From the NCBI GenBank assembly GCA_019112735.1, contig DXIS01000035.1, positions 1 through 64,000 on the forward strand: 64,000 nucleotides of DNA, read 5' to 3'. Below the pieces are notes generated by a model. It did no database searches. It saw only the letters and a program-made list of their open reading frames with translations, and had not been told where the DNA came from. Origin of the DNA: Candidatus Mediterraneibacter guildfordensis (lineage in GTDB: Bacteria > Bacillota > Clostridia > Lachnospirales > Lachnospiraceae). A program made the position numbers and the translations under genes. Each line of letters opens with the position of its first letter. The first letter of the stretch is position 1. This document shows positions 40,925 through 50,389 of this stretch, piece after piece.

Positions 40925-42653
40925 TTGCCGCTTCCTCCTTCGGGAACTGTGAATAATAGATCTCCTGGTATGCCGGGCAGGACCGGATGAGCTCCGCGTG
41001 GGTGCCGATCCCGGCCGCCACGCCGTCGTCCAGCACGATGATCTGATCCGCATACTGGACCGAAGACGCCCGCTGGGAGACGATGAACACCGTCGGCTTT
41101 TCTTTCATCCCGCGGATTGCTTCCCGGAGCGCTGCATCTGTGGCAAAGTCAAGCGCCGACGCGCTGTCGTCCAGGATCAGGATCTCCGGCTTCCGTACCA
41201 GCGCCCGGGCAATGGTCAGCCTCTGCTTCTGGCCGCCGGACAGATTACGGCCGGCCTGCTCGATCTGGAATTCCAGCCGTCCCGGCTTCTGATCCACGAA
41301 TTCCCTGGCCTGAGAAACGGCAAGGGCCTCTTCCAGATCCGCTTCCGTGGCATTTTCATTGCCCCAGCGGAGGTTCTCCGCGATCGTTCCTTTAAAGAGG
41401 ACCGCTTTCTGAAGGACCACGCCGATATGCGCCCGCAGGCTTTCCATTTTGTACTCTTTTATATCATGCCCGAAAATGCGCACCGTACCCGCCGCCGCAT
41501 CATAGAATCGGGGGATCATATTTACGAGAGAGGACTTTCCCGAACCGGTGCCGCCGATGATGCCGATGGTCTGTCCCTGCATGGCCCGGAAATGGATATC
41601 CGTCAGGGACTCTCCCGCCGCACCTTTATAAGTGAGGGATACATGGTCGAACTCCACCGCCGGAACCGCTTCGGACGTCGCAGACAGTTCTCTTGTCCCG
41701 TCCTCCATATCCGGCCGGATCTCAAGCACACTTTCGATTCGGTTCCCGCAGGCGATGGCCTTGGTAACCGTGATGATCAGGTTGGCCAGCTTCACCAGTT
41801 CGACCAGGATCTGCGCCATATAGTTGAGGAGCGCCACAACCTCGCCCTGGGTCAGGTCTCCGATATCGACCCGCAGGGCGCCGGCATAGATGAGCGCGAT
41901 CGTCCCGCCGTTTACCACCACATAGGTCAGCGGATTCATCAGACCGGAGATCCGGCCAACGAACTTCTGGGCATCCGTGAGCGCCTGGTTCTCTGATTCA
42001 AAACGCTCCCGCTCTTTCTCTTCTTTATTAAATGCACGGATCACACGCACACCGGTCAGATTCTCCCGGGTCGTCAGCAGGATGCTGTCCAGCCTGGACT
42101 GCACTTTCCGGTACAGCGGCATGGTGACCAGCATGATCCCGAATACGATCACCGAGAGCACCGGGATCACCACGACAAAGATCATGGCCGCTTTCACATC
42201 CACGGTAAAAGCCATGATCATGGCGCCGAATACGATGAACGGCGAGCGCAGGAAGAGACGCAGCACCAGGTTCACGCCGGACTGTGCCTGATTGATATCG
42301 CTGGTCAGCCGGGTGATCAGTGTGGAACTGCCGAGTTCATCCATCTCCGTAAATGTCAGCGTCTGGATGTGCTGAAACAATGCATGCCGCACCCCGGTCC
42401 CGAAGCCCGAGGCCGCCTTCGCCGAGAAATACTGGGCCGTGATCGAACAGACCAGTCCGATCAGTCCCAGGGCGATCAGCACAAAACACATTTTCACAAT
42501 GTACGGCCGGTCGCTGTTCGCGATACCCACATCGATGACCGCCGCCATGACCAGCGGGACAAGCAGCTCGAACGTGGCCTCCAGCATCTTGAAGAGCGGC
42601 GCCAGCACCGATTCCTTTTTATAGTCTTTCAGATAAATAAGAAGTGATTTCAT
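40917..42653 (-). CDS. Heterodimeric ABC exporter subunit, degenerate site (LmrC/TM287-like)
   Basis: 578 residues with transmembrane domain and ATPase: Walker A GGTGSGKSS, signature LSGGQKQR, Walker B LILDDSASALD. Aspartate replaces the catalytic glutamate after Walker B, as in the non-hydrolysing half of heterodimeric exporters such as TM287. It is nine bp after the Nudix gene and coupled to the next ABC gene. Confidence 0.9.
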   Translation of the reverse strand: MKSLLIYLKDYKKESVLAPLFKMLEATFELLVPLVMAAVIDVGIANSDRPYIVKMCFVLIALGLIGLVCSITAQYFSAKAASGFGTGVRHALFQHIQTLTFTEMDELGSSTLITRLTSDINQAQSGVNLVLRLFLRSPFIVFGAMIMAFTVDVKAAMIFVVVIPVLSVIVFGIMLVTMPLYRKVQSRLDSILLTTRENLTGVRVIRAFNKEEKERERFESENQALTDAQKFVGRISGLMNPLTYVVVNGGTIALIYAGALRVDIGDLTQGEVVALLNYMAQILVELVKLANLIITVTKAIACGNRIESVLEIRPDMEDGTRELSATSEAVPAVEFDHVSLTYKGAAGESLTDIHFRAMQGQTIGIIGGTGSGKSSLVNMIPRFYDAAAGTVRIFGHDIKEYKMESLRAHIGVVLQKAVLFKGTIAENLRWGNENATEADLEEALAVSQAREFVDQKPGRLEFQIEQAGRNLSGGQKQRLTIARALVRKPEILILDDSASALDFATDAALREAIRGMKEKPTVFIVSQRASSVQYADQIIVLDDGVAAGIGTHAELIRSCPAYQEIYYSQFPKEEAANG

Positions 42654-42662
42654 ATGTTTCTC

Positions 42663-43730
42663 CTAAAATGCGATTTTTCCCATGCCTTCCATCTGCTCCA
42701 GAATGCCGAGGGCCTCTCCGATCATATTGAACTCTTCGGCATAGATGCAGTGGGGGAAAAATTCCTTCAGACTTTCGTCCAGGATCATCTCCCGGCACTC
42801 TGCATAGTCCATCCAGGTCACTTCCGACACCTCGTCCTCCTGCAGCGACAGCCTCTCAATATCCACCGGCTCTTCATACAGATAGATCCGGCTGAGTTCA
42901 TCGTCCTTAAAGGGCTGTCCGTAAAATTCGCCCTCAAAGCCGCACCGCCGGGTCCCCACTTCCCGAAGCTGCTCCGGGCAGGCCCGGATCCCCAGTTCTT
43001 CCTCCAGCTCTCTCACGGCGCTTTCCGGATAATCGTACCCGCTCTCCACATGTCCCGCAGAAGAAATATCATAGCACCCGGGATTAGAGTCTTTCGATTC
43101 GCTCCGCTTCTGGAGAAGCACATCGTAGCCGCTCCCCTCATTGGGCCGGACGATCCAGGTATGGACCGTGGCGTGAAGCGCGCCCTCCCGGTGGGCAACG
43201 CCCCGTTCCTTCACTCTGCCGGTGCAGGTGCCGTCCGGATTCCGCTCGTCAAAGAGTTCCAGTGCTTTCCCGTCCAGCGCCGCATAGCGGAGCACATCAT
43301 TTTCATCATACACAAGCTTCAGTGAGAAGAACTCCCGGCCCTCGTCCAGCAGCCGGAAGAAGACCTTGTCCCCCTCCCACAGCTCCAGCGACCAGATCTT
43401 CTCCTTGTCGATCCATTCCAGTTCACCTTCATCACAGGGCGCCGGTTCGCCCTCGAAACCGTCCGCCGTATAGAGAGACATGTATTCCACCACATCCTCC
43501 CCATAGACAAATGTCACCAGCCCCCGGTACTTCCATGAAGTGAGCGTGTAGCCGGTCTCTTCCTTCACCTCGCGGAGCAGGCACTCCTCAGGACTCTCCC
43601 CGTGTTCGAAATGTCCGCCCACGCCGATCCATTTATCTTTATTCACATCATTCTCTTTCACCGTGCGGTGAAGCATCAGATATTTCCCGTCTTTTTCAAT
43701 ATAGCACAGCGTGCTCATCTTTGAAGCCAT
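42663..43730 (-). CDS. Tandem Nudix hydrolase
   Basis: 355 residues with two Nudix domains. The first (1-150) has an intact box GHFEHGESPEECLLREVKEE and resembles MutT/MTH1-type 8-oxo-dGTPases. The second (about 165-355) has GHVESGYDYPESAVRELEEE: the first box glutamate is tyrosine but the metal-binding REXXEE core is kept, and VAHREGALHATVHTWIV plus QKRSESKDSNPGCYDISSAG resemble the IPP-isomerase/YfcD group. A fusion of a cleansing Nudix enzyme with a YfcD-like one is not common. It precedes the ABC exporter genes in one transcript. Confidence 0.85.
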   Translation of the reverse strand: MASKMSTLCYIEKDGKYLMLHRTVKENDVNKDKWIGVGGHFEHGESPEECLLREVKEETGYTLTSWKYRGLVTFVYGEDVVEYMSLYTADGFEGEPAPCDEGELEWIDKEKIWSLELWEGDKVFFRLLDEGREFFSLKLVYDENDVLRYAALDGKALELFDERNPDGTCTGRVKERGVAHREGALHATVHTWIVRPNEGSGYDVLLQKRSESKDSNPGCYDISSAGHVESGYDYPESAVRELEEELGIRACPEQLREVGTRRCGFEGEFYGQPFKDDELSRIYLYEEPVDIERLSLQEDEVSEVTWMDYAECREMILDESLKEFFPHCIYAEEFNMIGEALGILEQMEGMGKIAF

Positions 43731-43760
43731 TGTGGTTATCCTCCCGTAATCATGAAAAAA

Positions 43761-45437
43761 TCAGCGCATTTTCACCATACATTCTTTGCGATAAAATGCT
43801 ACGCCGCATTTCATGATATCTTTATATCCCTCCTGCCGAAGCGACGCTTCGTAATCCTGTTCTTCAATCTGCCGAAGCGCTTCATTGCATTTTTCTTCCA
43901 GCCCCTGCCAGGTCTTCGACACCTTGATCTCGATGATCACGGCCTTTCCCCGGACGCTTGGATATCTCACGAGGATATCCGGCCTGCCGTTCCCGGATTT
44001 ACGGTTCGACTGCACAATGTAATTCCCGATATGTTTCAGCATCCCGACTAGGAACCCGTGATAATAGCTCTCCTGATAATCGTAGAAGCTGATCGTCTCC
44101 ATCAGATTCTCCGAGAGGATCTCCGCCATCTTATCGCCGTCCCCGTTCAGCAGGCTTTCATAGAGCGGTGCAAGTTCTTTCTTCTCCGTCTTTTTCTCAA
44201 ACCACTGGAGAACCGCGTTCTTGTAGACATAGCGCACCTCGCTGTTAGGGATCGCCATTTCCATCCGCACGGTCTCATCTTCCTGCTCCTCCCGTATCTT
44301 CTTCAGATACCCAGTAAAGAACAGGAAGTTCCAGAGGTTATCCTGTGTGGAATTCATGTCGTCATATGTGATGTCCTCGTGGATCGGTTTTATGATCGTA
44401 CCGCCTTCGATCAGCCCCTCGATTTCCTGCCGCACCGAGAGATCCGCATGTTCGATCAGATTTTTCACGATACTGTTGGAGCTTGTATTGGACCAGTAAG
44501 GTTTTGCAAAGACCTTTTTGTCCCCGTAGCAGGAATTCACATAATTGATCACACTCCACGGATTATAAACTTCTGATTCACCAAACAGATAACCGTCGTA
44601 CCACTTTCTTACTGTCTCCAGATTCTCTTCAAGTCCGTAATCCTGCAGCATCTGTTCCACCTCTTCCGGTGTAAAACCAAAATGCTCTGCAAAAGAATTA
44701 TTCGTGATAGATACTACATTCAGATTATTCAGACCAGTAAATATTGACTCCTTGCTGATCCGCAGGCATCCGGTCACGACAGCAAACTCCAGATTGTCAT
44801 TGGTCTTCAAGGCCGACTCGAACAGCGACCGGATCAGAGCCACCATCCTGTCATAAAATCCGCTGAAATACGCATTTTCCAACGGAACGTCATACTCATC
44901 GATCAGAATGACAGAACGCTGTCCCGTACAGGCATACAGACATTCCGACAAAAATTTTAACGAATCCGCATAATCGCTCTCCGTTCCGTTCAGATCGCGG
45001 ATCCTTTCATAACGCTGTACTTCAGCTTCTCCCATTTTCCCGCTGTTTTTTACCTGTTCCCAGTGTCTTCGGTATTCTTCTCTCACCGCCTTTTTCAACA
45101 TATCGTAAGCAAGGTCATACGAATACTGCTTCATGGATTTCAGGGAGATACTGATCACAGGATATTTCCCCATATGGGAGAGATATTTTTCTCCCGCATC
45201 CATGATCTTCAGCCCCTGAAACAGGCTGCTGTTATCTTTTTCCCCTTTTTCAAAGAAATATCGGAGAATGCTCATATTCAGTGTTTTTCCGAATCTCCTG
45301 GGCCGGGTAAAGAGATTGACCTTCCCCTTCATGTCCAGCAGTTCTTTTATAAACAGAGTCTTATCTACAAAATAATAGCCATGCTCCCGCAGATCCTCAA
45401 AATTTTCCACACCGATCGGCAGAGGTATCCATTCCAT
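43761..45437 (-). CDS. AAA-ATPase-like / PD-(D/E)XK nuclease-like protein
   Basis: 558 residues. MEWIPLPIGVENFEDLREHG, YYFVDKTLFIKELLD and TRPRRFGKTLNMSILRYFFE (P-loop-like) open an AAA-like domain. VILIDEYDVPLENA is the Walker B region. The C-terminal GNGRPDILVRYPSVRGKA followed by VIIEIKVSK is a PD-(D/E)XK site. These proteins are expanded in Bacteroidetes and Lachnospiraceae; function unknown. Its ribosome site GGAGG (45450-45446) lies within a hairpin (see 45444-45493). The next gene (Nudix) is 30 bp downstream. Confidence 0.85.
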   Translation of the reverse strand: MEWIPLPIGVENFEDLREHGYYFVDKTLFIKELLDMKGKVNLFTRPRRFGKTLNMSILRYFFEKGEKDNSSLFQGLKIMDAGEKYLSHMGKYPVISISLKSMKQYSYDLAYDMLKKAVREEYRRHWEQVKNSGKMGEAEVQRYERIRDLNGTESDYADSLKFLSECLYACTGQRSVILIDEYDVPLENAYFSGFYDRMVALIRSLFESALKTNDNLEFAVVTGCLRISKESIFTGLNNLNVVSITNNSFAEHFGFTPEEVEQMLQDYGLEENLETVRKWYDGYLFGESEVYNPWSVINYVNSCYGDKKVFAKPYWSNTSSNSIVKNLIEHADLSVRQEIEGLIEGGTIIKPIHEDITYDDMNSTQDNLWNFLFFTGYLKKIREEQEDETVRMEMAIPNSEVRYVYKNAVLQWFEKKTEKKELAPLYESLLNGDGDKMAEILSENLMETISFYDYQESYYHGFLVGMLKHIGNYIVQSNRKSGNGRPDILVRYPSVRGKAVIIEIKVSKTWQGLEEKCNEALRQIEEQDYEASLRQEGYKDIMKCGVAFYRKECMVKMR

Positions 45438-45443
45438 ACAAAA

Positions 45444-45493
45444 CGCCTCCCTTCCAGATGTAGTTTCATTTTACTACGTCCGAAAAGGAGGCG
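45444..45493 (-). promoter_or_regulatory. Hairpin sequestering the ribosome site of the AAA gene
   Basis: CGCCTCC (45444-45450) and GGAGGCG (45487-45493) are exact complements. In the minus-strand RNA the second arm of this stem is GGAGGCG, the Shine-Dalgarno site of ATG 45437. A nested stem ACTAC/GTAGT (45473-45477 with 45460-45464) strengthens it. It may limit translation until opened by a protein, ribosome or heat. Confidence 0.55.
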
Positions 45494-45548
45494 CAAGATT
45501 CAGTATATTATGGATTACAGAATGCCCCTGTTGACAAAAGGCAGCAGG

Positions 45549-47264
45549 TCACCTGTCCGGCAGGCTGTCCCGCACGCACAGCGCCCCATACCCGAGCTGC
45601 GCATTGGGCCACTTCCGGTATCCCGGAAGCTGCCGGGCGCCTCTTCTGAGATACGCTTTCACTTTCTCCCCGTATAAATACGGATCATTTCCGCGCACGA
45701 TCCCCCATTCCATCAGGAGCGCCGCCCCGCCGGCGGCAAAGGGGACCGCAAATGATGTTCCCGTAAAGGCCCGGTAGCCTCCGCCCGGAACGGGAGCATT
45801 TACATCCACACCGGGCGCCGCCACATCTGGTTTGGGCACGCCGGCGCTCTCATAGACAGCGGACGGTCCCCGTCCGGAAAAGTCTGCATACGAAAAAGTC
45901 CTTGCGTCATACGCCGCAACGGTTACCACCCGGGCAGCCGTGGACGGGACTGTCAGGGTGGACATGCCGTCCGGCGTGAGGAATGCGGTTCCCACGTTCA
46001 GCGCCGCCTGCGCCGGAAGCCACATCTGATACGTACCGGCCACGATCAGCCGGGGCGTGAGCACGATCTGCCAGACGCCGCTGTCCACATAATCCCGCAT
46101 CGGGAGAAACGCAATAAAGATCTCCTGCCGCACGCTGTACGGCTTCGGCTCCCCGTAGTAAACCAGCAGTTCGGTCGAACCGGTCAGATACCGCTGGGCG
46201 CCGGTCTTCTCCCGGAACGGGCCGGCCTGTTCCCCCGCCGGACTAATAATGGAAATATCGATCTCATCGGTGTAGGATTTCCAGATCTGCAGGCCGAAAG
46301 GCTGCTCCCGCTCCTGCACTGCCAGTTCCTGAACCGTCTCCTCTTCATCGCTTACAATCCCCGCCGCATGCCCTGCTGCCGTTCCCTCGTTGCCGGTCCC
46401 GATGCAGATCACATTTTTCCAGATAGCGGACACATCATTCAGGTACTGCTCCACCAGCGAAGAGCCGTCATGAGGTCCGTACGTATTGCCGAAACTGATA
46501 TTGACCGCCACCGGCATGCGCATTTCCTGCGCCTTCCGGATCAGGTAGTCCACACCGGTCATGAGCTCCGTCGTCCTGGGGAAACCACCCGGCTGCGGAC
46601 TTTTCATCTTCACAATGACCAGTTCCGACTCCGGCGCCGCTCCGCGGTATCTGCGCCCTTCGCTTCCCCGGCCGTTGCCCGCGGCGATCCCTGCCACGGC
46701 AGTCCCATGTCCGCTGCTGTCCACACTCAGAGGCGGCCGTACCGCAGGCCGTTCCGACCCTTGTGCATTCAGGAATTCATTGATCTCTTCGGATGTGAAC
46801 TCCCGGTCCGCCTGGTCCCACAGCGCCGCGATCCGCGTCGTCCCATCTTCGTTCCGGAAATCCGCATTGGTCAGATCGATCCCGCTGTCCACGATGCCGA
46901 CCAGCACTCCCTGTCCGGTCAGACCATAAGGAGCCTCCTGCACCGCATCGATACAGGATACCTGCCGCCCCACATCCGCCTGGAAATACAGACTCTTCGG
47001 CTTCTCGACAAACTCTACCTCCGGAAGCGAAGCCAGCGCTTCGATCCGGTCTTCCCGGATACGCACCACTGCGTAGTTGTTCAGAAGCTCCGTTACAGAT
47101 TCGCTGATCTCCCGTGCCGCATCAAGACTGCCCGAATACTTGATGATCAGATCCCACGCCCGTTCACCGGCATCATATCCCACGTCCAGTTCCGCCGAGC
47201 GGGCGCGTTCCTCCGGGGTTGCTTCAAAGGCGAGGTTGAGGATGTTTTCAATCTTCTGGCTCAT
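45549..47264 (-). CDS. S8 subtilisin-like peptidase, Csp-type
   Basis: 571 residues with an intact triad: Asp126 in GIVDSGIDL, His186 in SGHGTAVAGI and Ser504 in TGTSFAVPF. An inserted 'jellyroll' of about 130 residues between oxyanion Asn (TGNEG) and Ser, and an N-terminal prodomain-like part, place it near clostridial CspA/B/C proteases. No signal peptide is present, as in Csp proteins that act on spore germination enzymes, but many paralogues exist and the target is unknown. ATG 47264 follows AAAGGAT; ATG 47279 is an alternative. Confidence 0.88.
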   Translation of the reverse strand: MSQKIENILNLAFEATPEERARSAELDVGYDAGERAWDLIIKYSGSLDAAREISESVTELLNNYAVVRIREDRIEALASLPEVEFVEKPKSLYFQADVGRQVSCIDAVQEAPYGLTGQGVLVGIVDSGIDLTNADFRNEDGTTRIAALWDQADREFTSEEINEFLNAQGSERPAVRPPLSVDSSGHGTAVAGIAAGNGRGSEGRRYRGAAPESELVIVKMKSPQPGGFPRTTELMTGVDYLIRKAQEMRMPVAVNISFGNTYGPHDGSSLVEQYLNDVSAIWKNVICIGTGNEGTAAGHAAGIVSDEEETVQELAVQEREQPFGLQIWKSYTDEIDISIISPAGEQAGPFREKTGAQRYLTGSTELLVYYGEPKPYSVRQEIFIAFLPMRDYVDSGVWQIVLTPRLIVAGTYQMWLPAQAALNVGTAFLTPDGMSTLTVPSTAARVVTVAAYDARTFSYADFSGRGPSAVYESAGVPKPDVAAPGVDVNAPVPGGGYRAFTGTSFAVPFAAGGAALLMEWGIVRGNDPYLYGEKVKAYLRRGARQLPGYRKWPNAQLGYGALCVRDSLPDR

Positions 47265-47363
47265 GCCGGATCCTTTCATGCTGAAATATCTTTCATCTGA
47301 TATATTCTATGCGGCAGGATGCAGTATTGCATTGCTTTATTTTTTCTCCTTTACGATCGATCA

Positions 47364-47483
47364 CTATATCAGCCCATGCTCCAGACAATAATAATAGATT
47401 CCGTCCTGTGCGGCATGCCCGCATCCTTCGTCGGCAACCGCCTTCAAAGATTCAGAAGAATTTGCCATTGCGATGCCGGTCGC
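47364..47483 (-). pseudogene. HAD-IIB (Cof-type) hydrolase, C-terminal fragment
   Basis: A minus-strand frame reads GIAMANSSESLKAVADEGCG followed by HAAQDGIYYYCLEHGLI and a stop. This matches the end of Cof-type HAD phosphatases, which carry the GIAMGNA...A(D) metal motif and a DGIY...GLI tail. Nothing before it continues the domain (a stop lies at 47486-47484). It is the last 35-40 residues of a lost gene between two intact ones. Confidence 0.65.
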
Positions 47484-47499
47484 TCAATATTCGGATTCT

Positions 47500-48033
47500 C
47501 TACCGCTTCTCTTCCGATAAATCTTTCCGCATAATGTAATCAGTCTGCTCGTCATTTCCCACGGTAAATGTATGAGATCCTGTTCTGTAAAAACCTTTTC
47601 CTTCATAGAACCGGATCGCTCTTTCATTTTTCTCCCAGACGCCAAGCCAGATATACTCCTTCTTCTGCTCTGCCGCCAGCCTCACCGCCTCGTCCATCAG
47701 ACGACTGCCAAGCCCTGTTCCCTGAAATTCTTTTGCCACATAGATCCGCTCCACCTCCAGCGAATGCGGATCGCCGGTCTCAGTCTGCGCCGCCGCTTCA
47801 TTGAGTTTGAGGCAGCCCGCCGGTCTGCTGTCCCGATACAGGAGATAGAACGCCGAGTCCTGATTCCTCAGTTCTTCGAGTATTCTGTCTCTGGCAAACG
47901 CCTGGTTCAGGTAAAGTTCCATATCCTCCGGAGTATTCATACTGGCGAATGTGTCAGAGAACGTTTCCGCCAGAAGGCTGCGCAGTATATCCGCGTCCTC
48001 CTCCGTGCATTTTTTAAGAATAATACCATCCAT
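47500..48033 (-). CDS. GNAT-family N-acetyltransferase
   Basis: 177 residues. The acetyl-CoA site is VAKEFQGTGLGSRLMDEAV (Q-x-x-G-x-G) near 100-118, preceded by SLEVERIYV and followed by WEKNERAIRFYEGKGF, the typical GNAT order. It resembles the PaiA/YkkB-like group; substrate unknown. AGGAGG lies upstream of ATG 48033. Confidence 0.9.
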   Translation of the reverse strand: MDGIILKKCTEEDADILRSLLAETFSDTFASMNTPEDMELYLNQAFARDRILEELRNQDSAFYLLYRDSRPAGCLKLNEAAAQTETGDPHSLEVERIYVAKEFQGTGLGSRLMDEAVRLAAEQKKEYIWLGVWEKNERAIRFYEGKGFYRTGSHTFTVGNDEQTDYIMRKDLSEEKR

Positions 48034-48176
48034 TTCAGGCTCCTCCTTTTCATTCTGACGCTATGTGCGTGTTTTTACTGTAGCGCTATTCTAATGCCGC
48101 GTCAATGTGAAACCTCCAAAATCATCACTGACGTCCATAATACGCCTCAGGCATTATCCGGGATTTAATCTAAGCA

Positions 48177-48206
48177 TTGGACGAATTTTCCTGCAGGAGC
48201 TATACT
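48177..48206 (+). promoter_or_regulatory. Promoter of the CMD-family gene
   Basis: TTGGAC (48177-48182) and TATACT (48201-48206) with an 18-bp spacer, 25 bp before the start codon at 48231. Confidence 0.55.
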
Positions 48207-48230
48207 ATTTCAATAAAGGAGGGATTCACA

Positions 48231-48935
48231 ATGGGAAATTATAAACTTACAGATCCGGAATTTGCAGAACGGTTTGAACATTTTGCTTTTGACGAAGTTA
48301 TCAATGAAGAAGGCCAGCAGCTTGACGGGATCACCCGCCACATGGCTGTTGCAGCCACACTGATCGGCTGTCAGGGAATTGATGCGTTCCGCCTGGAAGT
48401 CCCCCGCGCTCTGGACGCGGGTCTGACTCCGGTAATGCTGAAGGAAATCATCTACCAGGCAGTAGATTATCTGGGAATCGGGCGCGTCCTTCCTTTTCTC
48501 GACGCGGCAAATGATATCCTCACCTCCAGAGGCGTCAGTCTCCCGCTGGAAAGCCAGGCGACGACTACAATGAAAGACCGTCTGGAAAAAGGTGCCCAGG
48601 CGCAGGCCGACATCTTCGGCGCCCACATGAAGGAAGCCTGGAAAACAGGCCACATCAACCGCTGGCTGGCAGACAACTGCTTCGGCGATTACTACACGCG
48701 CACCGGCCTTGACTTAAAGCAGCGTGAGATGATCACCTTCTGCTTCCTCGCCGCCCAGGGCGGATGCGAACCGCAGCTCATCGCCCATTCCAAGGGCAAT
48801 ATGAACCTGGGCAATGACAAAGATTTCCTTATCCGGATCGTTTCCCAGTGCCTGCCCTACATCGGGTATCCGAGAAGCCTGAATGCCATTACATGCATCA
48901 ATAAAGCTGCTGCCGAGATGGAAGGCAATGTGTGA
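48231..48935 (+). CDS. Carboxymuconolactone decarboxylase (CMD/AhpD-fold) family protein
   Basis: 234 residues with two CMD folds (about 30-105 and 140-225): LDGITRHMAVAATLIGCQGI and LDLKQREMITFCFLAAQGGC. The AhpD CxxC redox pair is absent; each repeat has one cysteine. Typical annotation is CMD-family or putative lactone decarboxylase; the reaction is unknown. ATG 48231 follows AAAGGAGGG by seven bases. A 22-bp GC palindrome lies downstream. Confidence 0.85.
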   Translation: MGNYKLTDPEFAERFEHFAFDEVINEEGQQLDGITRHMAVAATLIGCQGIDAFRLEVPRALDAGLTPVMLKEIIYQAVDYLGIGRVLPFLDAANDILTSRGVSLPLESQATTTMKDRLEKGAQAQADIFGAHMKEAWKTGHINRWLADNCFGDYYTRTGLDLKQREMITFCFLAAQGGCEPQLIAHSKGNMNLGNDKDFLIRIVSQCLPYIGYPRSLNAITCINKAAAEMEGNV

Positions 48936-48995
48936 TCCGGGAACGGATCAGATCTACAGATTCTCTATCGCATACATTTTTCTGAACATAGAAAT

Positions 48996-49017
48996 GGCGC
49001 AGGGAATTCCCTGCGCC
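48996..49017. terminator. Perfect 22-bp palindrome between convergent genes
   Basis: GGCGCAGGGAATTCCCTGCG continues to a perfect 22-bp palindrome ending CC at 49017. Neither side has a good T-run, so its strength as a terminator is doubtful, but it sits exactly between the converging CMD and phosphofructokinase genes. Confidence 0.5.
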
Positions 49018-49037
49018 GCCCAATTGTACTGATCCGT

Positions 49038-50261
49038 TTATTTACGATATGCGAACTTCGGCAGCCCGTCCTCCATCGGGACTTTTACTTCTCCCTGAAT
49101 GAGCGGCCTTGCATACTCAATAAAGCCTTCTCCGATATCAGAGCCGTTCTCCGTGATCCATTCAAGGGGAACGGTTTTTTCCTGATTACAGATCTGATCC
49201 ACGTCTTCCATTGTATAATCGATCCGGTAATCCTCACCCGGCAGACGGGAAAATCCGATCATCTTCCCGGTCGCCCCCTCGATGGCGCATTTCACCCCGT
49301 ACGCTCCGGAAGCAATGGCCTCCTTCTGGTCCGTGCCGGAAAGCATGGCGGATGAGCACCGCTGGGATACATTAAGCTCTACAGAGCGGACCTTTACGCC
49401 GATCTTTTCTTTCACCAGATTCTCCAGATATTTCCCGGAACCAGTGAGCATCTTGTGCCCGAATGTATCCACGCCCACATCGCTTGCCAGCTCGCAGATA
49501 AAGGTTCCCTTTCCATCGTTGATGCCTTCGGAAATGCAGACCACCAGGTTGGACCGCTTTTCCAGCGCAGCCTTTACATCCGCGATGAATTTCTCCGGAT
49601 CAAAGGCCACTTCCGGCAGGTAGATAAGGACCGGGTTGTCGCCGGCCTCCTTTCGCGCCAGCACGCTGGCCGCGGTCAGCCAGCCCGCGTGGCGTCCCAT
49701 GATCTCCACGATGGTCACAGATTTTTTGTTGTCATACACAGATGCATCCACCGCGATCTCCCGCACCGTGGAAGCCACATATTTCGCCGCACTTCCGAAT
49801 CCCGGCGTATGGTCCGTACACACCAGGTCATTGTCAATGGTCTTGGGGATTCCCATGAAATGGATGTCGCTGCCGGCCTTCTTCGCATAGCGGGACAGCT
49901 TGCTCACCGTATCCATGGAATCATTTCCGCCGATGTAGAAGAAATAACCGATCCCGTACTGCGCAAACTTCTCAAACAGTTTCGGATACACTTCATCCTC
50001 CAGGTCTTCCGGGAGTTTATATCTGCAGGAACCGAGATATGACCCCGGCGTTGTCTTAATAAGCTCCAGTTCGCCGGAGCGCTCCAGCGGCTCCATGTCC
50101 ATCACCTGATCATTCAGGAATCCCTCGATCCCATTGATCATTCCGTATACTGTACCGCAGGCATCCTCCCGGTTCAGCGCCTCGTATACCACGCCGTACA
50201 GGCTGGCATTGATCACTGCGGTCGGTCCGCCCGACTGCCCTACAATCACATTTCTCTTCAT
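49038..50261 (-). CDS. 6-phosphofructokinase, probably pyrophosphate-dependent
   Basis: 407 residues. GQSGGPTAVINAS opens the fold. YIGGNDSMDT has Asn where ATP enzymes have Gly in GGDG, and PKTIDND has Lys where ATP enzymes have Gly (PGTIDND); both features point to PPi as phosphoryl donor. IMGRHAGWLTAAS and the length (ATP-PfkA is about 320) agree. It catalyses the reversible fructose-6-phosphate/fructose-1,6-bisphosphate step. It stands alone, divergent from the glycosyltransferase gene. Confidence 0.88.
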   Translation of the reverse strand: MKRNVIVGQSGGPTAVINASLYGVVYEALNREDACGTVYGMINGIEGFLNDQVMDMEPLERSGELELIKTTPGSYLGSCRYKLPEDLEDEVYPKLFEKFAQYGIGYFFYIGGNDSMDTVSKLSRYAKKAGSDIHFMGIPKTIDNDLVCTDHTPGFGSAAKYVASTVREIAVDASVYDNKKSVTIVEIMGRHAGWLTAASVLARKEAGDNPVLIYLPEVAFDPEKFIADVKAALEKRSNLVVCISEGINDGKGTFICELASDVGVDTFGHKMLTGSGKYLENLVKEKIGVKVRSVELNVSQRCSSAMLSGTDQKEAIASGAYGVKCAIEGATGKMIGFSRLPGEDYRIDYTMEDVDQICNQEKTVPLEWITENGSDIGEGFIEYARPLIQGEVKVPMEDGLPKFAYRK

Positions 50262-50328
50262 ATATATTCCCTCCGCTTAAAAATCATCTGATTCATCCAC
50301 CCTTTTACTATATCGGAAAAATTTGAAT

Positions 50329-50358
50329 TTTACAATACACTCCGGGCAATGGTATAAT
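50329..50358 (+). promoter_or_regulatory. Promoter of the glycosyltransferase gene
   Basis: TTTACA (50329-50334) and TATAAT (50353-50358) with an 18-bp spacer, 31 bp before ATG 50390. Confidence 0.65.
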
Positions 50359-50389
50359 AATAAAAATTAAATCTGCAGGGAGGAAAAAG

